A stretch of DNA of 64,000 nt from Rusavskia elegans (taxonomy: Eukaryota; Ascomycota; Lecanoromycetes; Teloschistales; Teloschistaceae). How positions within the stretch are numbered: position 1 is the stretch's first letter; every line of letters begins with the position of its first letter. The translations under genes and the position numbers were made by a program. Below the pieces are notes generated by a model. It did not search any database. It was given only the letters and a program-made list of their open reading frames with translations, and had not been told where the DNA came from. The DNA lies in contig SAUG01000091.1 in NCBI GenBank assembly GCA_011316305.1, positions 248,001 through 312,000 of the forward strand, read 5' to 3'. Of this stretch, positions 38,209-49,426 are shown piece by piece.

Positions 38209-38932
38209 TATAATAATAATTTTAATATTATTAAAATTATAGAAACTACTATTATTTTTTATAATTTTAAAAAGATATATATAGAATGTTCTATTTCTAA
38301 TATTTAATTATTTAAACCGAATTTTTATATTTTCCGAATGAATTCTTTTTATATACTTTTAATAATAACTATTACTATAAATAAAATATCTCTATTATTA
38401 AATTTATTCCATTCTAGACTTTATATTATAGCTATTTTGTAGTAAAAACTTCGGGTTATTTTAGATTTACTATTATAGTAATAAATAGTAATAGTTTACT
38501 ATAATATTTAACTAATATTATTAAATCTTTTATATTTTTATATATAGTAATAGTAATAATATTATCCGATCGCTAATATTTTATAGATTAATATAATTTT
38601 AAAGTAATAAATTTTTAATATTTTAATATAGATATATTCGAATTATTTTCTAATTTTATTACTATTAATTAAATTCTATCTAATTATATATTACAAAAGT
38701 ATTAACTATAATTTATTAAAATATATTGAATTCTATATTTTTTTATAAAGTTAATATAAATAGAAATTCTATTAATTTACTTTAATTTAACTATTTTCGA
38801 GCTTTAAATTTTTATAAAACTCTAGATTATTTTATAGAAATAGTAATATATAATAGAACGAAATATATCAAATATAATTCGAATTAATATAATATATATT
38901 CGATTAATTTAAATGTATTTTATTATATATAT

Positions 38933-39867
38933 TTTTATTTTGTTTATTTTTTTAATATCCGGTCAACCGTCGATTCCGTAAGTAATTTACTTCAGTATTA
39001 GTACGCTAGCGTTAGATATACGATATAAGAACTAGTATTCTAATCTAATTAATTTAAACTAAAAAATTATATAAAATTAACTCGAATCTATTTCGTAATA
39101 CGTTCGTAATATAAACTTCTATAGTTTTTTTTGAAATATAACGTAATTGAATTTTTGTAATATATATATCTTATAGTCGTTTCTCTTTTTTTCTTTTACT
39201 AGTATCTACTATCGTATCTGATATACGTATTTTCCGTAATAGTTCAGGCTGCAGGCTAATATATATAGAACCTCTATTAATAATAAACTATAATTATATC
39301 TTTCTAATTAAAAGAAATAGAATACGAAATCGTTAAATTCGAGCTATTCGATAATATCGACCGAGTCTTTACTAGTCCGCCTACTATAACGGATTTTAAA
39401 TCCCGAGATCCGTTAATTCTAACTACGACGTTAAAGCTATACGGTTTTAGCGACCGTATTAAACTTTTAATAGAAGTTTTTATCCTGCTAGAATCCGAGC
39501 TAGCAGTTATCGAATATCTAGATAGGTTAGCAGGCTATCTAGATTCGGGTACGACCGTAGAATTAACGAGGATAAAAGATAATATTACCGTCTAATAAGT
39601 AGTTCTAGAAGCTATATTAGTAGCTTATAATCGTACGTACTTCGAAGTAATATAAGAGAATTATAGAGGAGAAATAGTAATTAAGAAGAGGATATAATAA
39701 AATAAAAACGATTAACTACGCTATAAACCTTGTTTTACTGTTTCTTTTAACTGCGAAAATTCTTTACTATACAAACAATATTTATTATTACCGTATAAAA
39801 ATTACGGTAATAAAACGTATATATATAATAATTCAATTATAAGCCCGGATAGGGATTCTATAAAGAG
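38933..39867 (+). mobile_element. DE element copy 8 (second subfamily, longest frame)
   Basis: 935 bp in Helitron 1 with a 14-bp TSD, TTTATTATATATAT, at 38919-38932 and 39868-39881. A forward frame from about 39325 to 39593 is open for nearly 90 codons and ends at a TAA; it includes FELFDNIDRVFTSPPTITDF, DRIKLLIEVFILLE and EYLDRLAGYLDSG. It aligns with DE7 over its length and more loosely with DE4. The opposite strand is also open in one frame over this stretch and reads Ser-rich, so strand choice rests on conservation in the distant DE4. The left end (TTTTATTTTGTTTATTTTTT) is the complement of the A-rich end. No known domain recognised. Confidence 0.75.
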
Positions 39868-40625
39868 TTTATTATATATATAGATAATGATATTTTAGAA
39901 ATAGAAGATTATATATTTAAATAAAAAGAAAAATAGAATATTATTAGTAATAGGTAAAATTTTATATTATTTATTAGTATTTTACTTTATTATAAAATTT
40001 TTATAAATATTGAATCGAATATAAAATAGATTCCGATTTACTATTTATTTATATCTCCGAATTATTTTCTATATAGTTTTAAATTTAATAGATATTATTT
40101 ATAAAATATATATATTAATTTCTATATTAGTCTATATTCTAAATTTCTATTTTGTTTTTAATAAAATTTTACTATCTGGCTAGAATTATAAATATTAATC
40201 TAGATATATTATAGCTATATATCGTTTTTAATATTTAAAAAATTTTATAATATATTTCTTTTTAAATCTAAAATAGAACTAATTTATTTTAAAATAATTA
40301 AAGATTTTTAATAGTTTAATAGAATATAAAAATAGAAAATATATTAAACTAGTAGATATTTTTTAGATAATAGATACTATAGTTATTTTTCTAGATTAAA
40401 AAATCTTTTAAAAATTAAAGAAATAGCTATAATAATAGAAACTATAATTTCTTTTATTTATAATAGAATTCGTATTTAGTAATAATTTTAGAAAATTTTA
40501 TAACTTTTATATTAGTTTAATATATAGTACTTTAATTAATATATATTATTTAATACCAGTTAATAAAATTATTTCTATATAATCTAGTATTATAAAACAC
40601 TCTTTTCGAAAATCGCGATTTATAT

Positions 40626-41065
40626 TTTTTTTATTTATTTATTTATACGATTAATCATTCGGATTTTGATTTTAGTCTTTTATAATTTTAATACTAGAGG
40701 CGCTAAACCGATTAGATTACGTAATTATTTAGTATTTAAATATTTTACTAAAAACTCGAATTAAAGATTTCCGAAAGAACTAGATTTAGATAAAAACCTA
40801 GAGGGAAACCGTAATCTATTTAACTTTATTAATTAATTTAATTAAGTTCGATCGATCGGGCTAGGCTAAAATAATCTACTATCTAGTCTTTCTATATTTA
40901 AATTCTATAAAAATCGACTTAGTCGATAGAAAAAACTTAAGTATTAGGTTAGCTTTCGAGGGATTCGAACCCCCGACCCGCTAGATTAATTCCGCTAACT
41001 CCGAGATAGAGCGCGGATCCGTTAGGCCTCCAGGTTACGCAGCGTTACTACTGCGCTACCAGGCT
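40626..41065 (-). mobile_element. tRNA-related SINE copy 6
   Basis: 440 bp in Helitron 1 with a perfect 14-bp TSD, ATCGCGATTTATAT, at 40612-40625 and 41066-41079. This is one of the best-preserved heads: A-box TAGCGCAGTAG and B-box GGTTCGAATCC on the minus strand. Its 3' tail includes TTTATTTATTTAT before the TA stretch. Confidence 0.9.
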
Positions 41066-41290
41066 ATCGCGATTTATATATAGTAGAATAAAACCTTTTT
41101 CGATAGTATTAACGGCTTTAATTATTAAACTAGCTATTAATAACTTCGTATTATTTTATCGGACCTATTTTTTTATTAATATTTTATTATTTTATTTAAA
41201 GTAGATATTATAAAAAATATAGCGGAAATCTATTACTATTTTTAATATTTTTCTTTTTAAAATTACTATTTTCCCGATTCGACTATTGTA

Positions 41291-41358
<68 letters not shown>
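41291..41358. repeat. (ATT)n microsatellite
   Basis: About 68 bp of uninterrupted ATT repeats near the 5' end of Helitron 1. Mirror partner is the AAT array at 42451-42547. Confidence 0.95.
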
Positions 41359-41359
<1 letters not shown>

Positions 41360-41540
41360 CTTTTCGTTTTATTTAACGCGGTAATGAAAATAAATTAATA
41401 TCGAATCTAGTATCGATCTTATTAGTAGTAGAAAAATTAAAAAAAAAATCGGAATAAAAATAGTAATTATTATTTTTATCCGTATCGGATTTAAAATTAT
41501 TACTATCGTTATTATTTTCTAATCGAAACGGAATATAAAT

Positions 41541-42450
41541 CTGAAACTATATTAATTTAATATTTTAATTTTAAAATATTTTATCCAAAATTAAAATACG
41601 CTTTATATATTTATATACCGTTTTTAAAATATAAATTGGTCTAGAGATAAAATTTTTATAATTAAATAAAAATTTTTATATATCGGACTATTAAACCGTA
41701 TAGTAAATTTATATAATATTATATAAATTATCTATTTAAAAAAAATTTATTTTCTATTTTAAATTTTAATTTATCCGAATCGATTATCTAAATCTATTTT
41801 TTATTATAATAATACTAGTTTTTTCTATTTTAATTATAATATTTTTTTCGCTAGATCTTTTAGCTCTTTTATAATAGTTTTTTTCGTTCGATTTTAATAT
41901 TACTATAATATTTTCGCGATAAATCTATTTCTATTATATAGATATTAATTTTTATATAAAAATTAACTTTTTTAAATCGACTTTTTTCTATCTACGAAAT
42001 ATATTATATTTTTCGAAATAAAATTCTTTATATTTTTTTTTCTATTAAACTATTAATTTTAATTTATTTTTTAATAGATATATCGTTTTTAAAATATTAT
42101 ATATCTATTCCGAAATAATCTATATTAATAGAAATAGATTCAAATATTCGGCTATAGCGTTATAGATACTATAATAATAAAAATATACTAGTAAATAAAA
42201 GATTATAATATTTATCGTCTGAAAATCTATAATAACTAGTTTTTATTTTATAATATATTTACTAGCTTTAGATCTAATTTTTAAATTAATAATTTTATTT
42301 ATATTTTATATACCGTTTTCTTTATATAAAAAATAAAGAAAGTTCCGAAATTATCTATAGTTTTTAATATACTAGACTGGTATAGTTTTAAATCTACGTT
42401 TTATATTTATTAGACGATATACTATATTTTTTCTATTATATATTTAAAAA
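41541..42450. other. Spacer between head-to-head Helitrons 1 and 2
   Basis: About 0.9 kb of very AT-rich DNA between the two inverted Helitron copies. I saw no clear similarity between its halves, no gene, and no Helitron 5' TC terminus that I can fix. Confidence 0.5.
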
Positions 42451-42465
42451 ATAATAATAATAATG

Positions 42466-42535
<70 letters not shown>

Positions 42536-42547
42536 TAATAATAATAA
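42451..42547. repeat. (AAT)n microsatellite
   Basis: About 97 bp of AAT repeats with two GAT units. Translation gives a spurious poly-Ile open frame (42463-42663). It lies at the 5' side of Helitron 2. Confidence 0.95.
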
Positions 42548-45500
42548 AAATAGCGGTAATAATTAAAACGATATCGATTTTAATTCCGATATCGATAATA
42601 ATAATAGCTGTTTTTTTTCCGATTTCTTTTTTAATATTTCTATTACTAATAAATTATTATTAAATTCGATATTAATCTATTTTTAATATTATATTAAATA
42701 TAGTAAAGAAAAAAACAATAGTAATAATAATTATAATAACCGAATTTAAAAAATAGTAATTTTAAAAATAAAAATATAAAAAATAGTAATAAATTTCTAT
42801 TATATTTTTTATAATATCTATTTTATTAAAAGAAAAAATAGTAAAATACTAGTAAAAAATAGATCGAATAGAATAATATAAAATTATTAATAGCTAATTT
42901 AATAATTAAAGCTAATAATATCGTTAAATAAAATTTTATTCTATTATATATTAATCGCGGTATTTAAAAATAATATTTTATAATATTAGACTATATAAAA
43001 AGAATTCTACCAGTTAGTATCTGTTAATATATATTAGTTATAATACTAAATATTAAAATAATAAAAAAATTATAAAATTTTCTAAAAATACTATTAAATA
43101 TAAAAGCTATTATAAATAAAAAAAGTTATAATTTCTACTATTATAGTCGTTTCAAAATTTTTTTAAAAAAAATGAATTTAGAAAAATAACTATAGTATCT
43201 ATTATTTAAAAAATATCTACTAGTTTAATATATCTTTTACTTTTATATTCTATTAAATTATTAAAAACTTTCGATTATTTTAAAATAAACTAAATTTATT
43301 CTAGATTTAAAAGAAAATATATTATATATAAAATCTGATAGATATTAAAAACGATATATAATTATAATATATTTTAATCTATATTTATAATTCTTGTTAA
43401 ATAATAGAGTTTTTATAGAAAGAAAATAAAAATTTAAATTATAGACTAATATAGAAATTAATATAAATATTTTATAAATACAATTTATTTATTAATATAT
43501 TTGAAACTATATAAAAAGTAATTCGAGAATATAAATAAATAATAAATTAAAATCTATTTTATATTTAATTTAATATTTATATAAAATTAATAATAGAATG
43601 GAATATTAATAAATAATATAAATATTTATTTACTATTAATAATATTCTATTATTAAATTCGTTTAAATATAATTTTCTATTTTCGAAATATTATTATCTA
43701 TAAATATAATAAAATAGATTTAAATTAGTCGAATATATATTATATTAATTCGAATTATATTTACTATATATTTTTTTATTATATATTATTATTTCTAAAA
43801 GATATATTAATAGAATTTCTATTTATATTAATTTTATAAAAAAAATAAAAAAATTAATATATTTTATTATAGTAAATATCTTTTTTAATAAACTATAGTA
43901 AATATATTTAGAGTATATAATTAGACAAAATTTAATTATTAGTAATAAAATTAAAAAATAATTTAAAAAAATCTATATTAAAATATTAAAGATATATTAA
44001 TTTAAAATAATATTAATATATAAAATATCGGCTATCGAATAATATTATTTTTATTATATAAAAGAAATAACTATTATATAAATAAATATTAAATAGATTC
44101 GATACTATTAGTAATATATTATAGAAAACTATTACTATTTATAACTATAATAATAAATTTAAAATAATTCGAATTTTTTATTATAAAATAGCTATAATAT
44201 AATTTCTAGAATAGAATTAATTTAATAATATAAATTTTTTATTTATAATAATAGTTATTATAAAAAAAATATAAAAAAAATTTATTCGAAAAATATAAAG
44301 ATTTAATTTAAATAATTAAATATTAGAAATAGAATTTTCTATATATATATCTTTTTTATTTTTAAAAAATAATAACGATTTCAATAATTTTAATAATATT
44401 AATATTATTATTTAAATAAAATTATTTTTTCCGATTTTAATCTATTTAATTATTTAATAAAATTTATTAAAAATAATATAATAAATAGTTTTTATAATAT
44501 AGCGAAATCTAATATATTTTATATATAATTACTAAAAATTTATAAATCTATTTAATATAATAAATAATTTCTAAAATAGTTTTAATTTTATATTATTATT
44601 AATTTAAATTGATATCCGATTTATTGAAAATATAATAATAAATATATTTAGATTTATAATAGCTAGAATTTAACCGATTTCTAATTTAAAAATTTATAAA
44701 TAATATTATATAATTCGGATCTATTAATAAAATACAACTAATATATTAATATTAAAATATATATTAATCTTAAAATAATCTAATATCTATAAATATATTT
44801 ATAAAAAATACAATTTTAAAATAATTTAATCCGAAATTAAAATAAAAAATAATAAAATTATATATATACGATTAATCATTCGAATTTTGATTTTAGTCTT
44901 TTACGATTCTAACGCTAGAGGCGCTAAACCGATTAGATTACGTAATTACTTAGTATTTTAGTATTTTACCGAAAACTCGAATTAAGAACTTCCGAAAGAG
45001 CTAGATTTAAACTAAAACCTAAAGGGAAACCGTAATCTATTTAATTTTATTAATTAATTTAATTAAATTCGATCGATCGGGCTAGGCTAAAACGATCTAC
45101 TATCTAGTTTTTCTATATTTTAAACTCTATAAAAATCGATTTAGTTAATAGAAAAAACTTAAATATTAGATTAATTTTCGAAGGATTCGAACCTCCGACC
45201 CGCTAGATTATTTCCGCTAACTCCGAAATAGAACGCGGATCTATTAGGCTTCCAGGTTACGCAGCGTTACTACTACGCTACCAGGTCTTCTTTTTTTAAT
45301 AAACTAAATTTTTTATTATAATTTTTTTTATAAATAAATATTATTTTTTAAAAGTATTATTTTTATTATTTTATTAAATAACTAGTTTTAAAAATTTATA
45401 AATATATAAAAATTAAATATATAGAATTTTTTAAAATATATATTTTATTTATAATTTTATTAATAATAATAAAAAATTATATCTTTATTTTTAAAAAAAT

Positions 45501-48500
45501 TATAATATTTTCTATCGGATTTTAATTTTAAAATCTACTAGTTGTTATTTATACCTATAAATATCTAATTCGGTTTAAAAAATTTTAAAAAAAATTTTAA
45601 AAAAATATTTATAATAATTTTATATATTAATTTTAGAAAAAGAATTTAATATATTTATTTAATATAAAATATCCGAATAATAATTATAATCTATATTTAA
45701 TTAATAAAATACTAAACAATATAAAATATAAATTATAAAATTATAATCTATCGAAATATATATATATCTAAAATTAATAGTAAAAAAATAAATTAATTAT
45801 ATTTAAATTGAATTATAATCCGGTTGTATAGATATAGATATTAAAAAAATATTAATTTTTTAAATAAAAATTAATATACGGCTTTTAATTATATTATTTC
45901 GAAAAATATAAATAGTAATAAAATTAAAAAATTACTTTTTTTTCTATATAATTTAATTAATACTAGAAAGATATTTTTATATAAATATTTTTACTATTAT
46001 TTTCGGATATATAAAAAAATTATTATTTATATAATTTTTTTAAATATTATTATACTTTTTTTTTAATAAATAAATATTATATTTTCGATTTAAAATTTTA
46101 TTTAATATTTTAGAAAATATAATATATCCGATTTTTAATAATAGTTTAAAATATTATATCTGATTTAAAATATATATATTTATAATAATATAAATAACTA
46201 GAAATTTAATGATTAATTTAGTCGAATATTATATTATTTAACTATATATAATAATTATTTATTTTTTAATTTTATTTTATAATTTTAAAATAAAAAAAAA
46301 TTTTAAAATAATATTTACTTTTCCGATATTCTAATTAAATTTAAATAGAATCTATTATTTTATTATAAATAATATATACTAGTTATTTATAATATAATTA
46401 TTAATAAAATTATTTCCGAATTATTTAAAATAATAATAACTAATTTATAGATATATTATACAATTAATATCTATTAAATAATTATAAAATAAACTAGAAT
46501 TATTATATATATATTTAAATATTTTATTAATATTATATTTCGAAACTTCCTATTTTAATATCTAAATTTCTAAATCGATTATTCTATTATTTTAATATAA
46601 AATATTTATATATAAAAAAATATAGTAAATAATATTCGATTAATTATTATTTATTTTAACTATTTTATTTTTAAAGCTGGAATTATTAGAAATAGATTTA
46701 ATAATTAAAAATAGATACTAAATCGGATTATTTTTATTATATCTAATAATAAACGATCTAGTATAACTATTTTATAAATATAGTTTCTAAATTAATTTAA
46801 TTTTACTATAATAATTATAAAATTATAGAATTAAATATTAAATATATTTAATTTAGATATATAAAAGAAAAGTTTTAACTATAGTTATTTATATATCGTT
46901 TTATTAAAAATAATAGATATTATAGATTTAAAAATATTTTTAAAATAAAATAATCTAAAATAAATATTAAATATTATTTATAAAGAAATTCTATTATAAC
47001 GCGGTAATTATATAATATAACTAAAACTATAATAGAAAAATCGATAATTTACTAATTTAATTAATTTATTTCGGATTTTCTAAATTTTAATCTATATTTT
47101 CTAGAAATTCCGCTAATATAACCGCCGATTTAATATTAATTTTATTTAATTTTCTTTCGAAATAATAGTTCCGAATCTACCGTTTTAAAAAAAAATCTAT
47201 AATAATAACCAGTTTAGTTTCGAATCTAATAACTAATTTAATTTCGATTTTAATAATCAATTTAATTTCGAATCTATCGTTTTAAAATTTTATAATAATA
47301 ATCGATTTAATTCTTTTTATTTAAAATCGTTAGTATTATTAAAATAATTTAAATCGAATTATTTATAATATTTTCTATTATAGTAGTTATAGAAATACGG
47401 ATTTATAACCGTATATAGAATTTTTATAATATTAGCTTTTTTTTATAATTTAATATTTAGATATCAGTTCTAATATAAATTATTTAACTATATACTATTA
47501 TAGATATAGCTATTTATTTTTTTTAATATAATTTTTACCCGATTTTAAAATATTAAAGTTAATTCTATTAGTAAATATTTATTTAAATTTAGATTTTAAA
47601 ATTTAGATTTTCTATTATTATTATTTTTTTAAAAAATTATTCCGGATTCTGAAATTAGTAGTAAATACGATTTATTTTTAATATAATATTTATATTATTT
47701 TATTTTATATTTAGTAATTTTTATTTATCTATATCTAATTATTATATAATTAATTTTTAAAATTAAAATTTACCACGGCTTTATATATATAATTATTAAA
47801 ATTTTCTAATATAAATTAATCTATATCTATAACTAATATAAAAAATAAATTTATATATAAAAAATATATTAATTTTTTTTAATAAATATAATTTATATAA
47901 AAACTTTCTATAATTTTATTTATAATAATATATTTCCGAAATATTTTTTTAAAATTTTTATAAAATATATATATATAGATTCCTAAATTTTTAAAAATAT
48001 ATATAAAAATAACTTTTAAATTTTCTATTTTTTTTATTTTTTATATAAATTTTTTATTAGTTATTTTTATTAAATAGAACTAATATTTTAATCTATTGAA
48101 AACTAGTTATTAAATTCAATTTAACTATTATTTTAAATATTTAAAAATATTTTTAAAATATTAATATATTTTTTAAATAAATTAAATTAGAATATATTTA
48201 GTTTCTAATTTTAAATAATTTCGGAAAAATTTATATTAAATTTCTTTTTATTTTAAAATAATAGCGCTTTTTTTTATATTAAATCTATTACTATAAAGTT
48301 ATTATAGTATTTTATATTAATTTTTAAAAATAAAATATAGAATATCGATTTAGAAATTATAATTTTTAATAAAATTAGAATATAGTTTATTTTAAATATA
48401 AAAACTAATATTAAAAAAATAATTTTAAATAATATAATAATATCTATTATAGACTTTTTAAAATATTTATAAAATAGATTTAAAATTTTATAATTATCTA

Positions 48501-48899
48501 TAATTGGAATTTTTAAATCTTTTAATATAAATATTTATATCAATTTAAATTTAATACTTTTTTAAATAATTAAATTAATTAAAAATTCGATTTTTAAAAT
48601 TATAATATTTATTTTTTTTAATTTTTTTATTAATTTTTTTTTAGAATCGGTAAATTTTTTTTTATAATTTAGAAAAAAATCGGAATTATCTATTTAAAAA
48701 AAATAATCAATAAATATAAATTTATTTTAATTAATATTAATTCTAATATTTTATATTATTTAAATTAATTCTATCTAAAACTTTTAATATAATATAGAAT
48801 TCTATAATAGAAATAGATTCGGAAAATCTATTAGATTCTATTAATATAAAAATATATTTTTTTTATTTTAGTTTTTTTTAAAATATTCGTTTATTTTAG
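42548..48899 (+). mobile_element. Degenerate Helitron, copy 2
   Basis: Plus-strand Helitron relic, the inverted partner of copy 1 and the most RIP-eroded of the three. The YNxxLLIKYN / KIIQYLxIYLxK remnant at 44713-44820 matches the VVPYNP/KYIYKG region, and a Walker A remnant at about 45951-45980 (NTRKIFLYK) marks the helicase. Copy 3 homology continues downstream. The 3' end reads TTTTAG at 48894-48899 followed by T, equivalent to CTAG+T in copy 1; a weak palindrome AAAATA/TATTTT precedes it. A SINE is inserted at 44861-45287. Confidence 0.7.
44861..45287 (-). mobile_element. tRNA-related SINE copy 7
   Basis: About 427 bp in Helitron 2. B-box complement GGATTCGAACC and A-box complement CTACTACGCTACC on the plus strand, with a TATATATA tail at the left. 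The surrounding A/T-rich sequence prevents a safe TSD call. Confidence 0.8.
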
Positions 48900-49426
48900 T
48901 ATATTATTACAAGCCCGTCGTTATATCGGACCGATATATTTTATTCGTTCGTATTTCGTTTCGTAATCTATTATCGGCTCTATATAATTTTCGGACTCGT
49001 TAAAATTCTATTTTAAAAATTATTAAATAAATAATTTTCAAATTTAAAGATTTTATCTAATCTATAATATATTTTAAATTATTTTTTCTATTTTTTTAAT
49101 TTTTTTACTCTTTTAAATCTAATATATATTATTTTAACTTCTAGAACTTTAATAATAATAGAAAATATAATATAAACGTTTTTCTAAAAATTTTTAGTCT
49201 AAGATTTTTATTAATTTTTATTTTCGGATTTTAAATCGGAATTTATTTTATTTTAATAGATTCGAAAAATATTAATATAGAAATAATATAAAAAAGCTAT
49301 AAATTTATTAAATTATTAGTATTGAATTTATATCTACTATTCAATTATAGAATCGGAAAAACGCTATAATATTAGTTAATATATAATTTAAATATAGATT
49401 TAAATCTATCCGGTATAATAACGTTT
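48900..49426. repeat. Repeat H copy between Helitrons 2 and 3
   Basis: Close match to 20141-20660 in the same orientation, with more RIP. Helitron 2 ends at its left edge and the inverted Helitron 3 at its right edge, so both Helitron 3' ends face it. Confidence 0.7.

Larger units (their letters stand above)
31957..41540 (-). mobile_element. Degenerate Helitron, copy 1
   Basis: Rolling-circle transposon relic on the minus strand, identified by RepHel-type motifs: the KYIYKG-like segment (37365-37472) and a PIF1-type Walker A (36325-36345). It matches, inverted, 42548-48899 and, directly, 49427-54540. The 3' end reads CTAG at 31957 followed on the minus strand by T, as Helitrons require. Insertions inside are DE7, MITE 3, SINE 5, DE8 and SINE 6, together about 3 kb, so the net length is about 6.5 kb. 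The 5' end is not exactly placed; similarity with copy 2 fades at about 41540. All frames are broken by RIP. Confidence 0.75.

Noticed and set aside
41291..42547. CRISPR-like or satellite array
   Set aside because: The repeats are trinucleotide microsatellites without spacers or fixed unit length above 3 bp.
42463..42663. 66-codon open frame
   Set aside because: It is the translation of an AAT microsatellite (mostly Ile) plus adjacent AT-rich DNA, with no conservation in the inverted partner.
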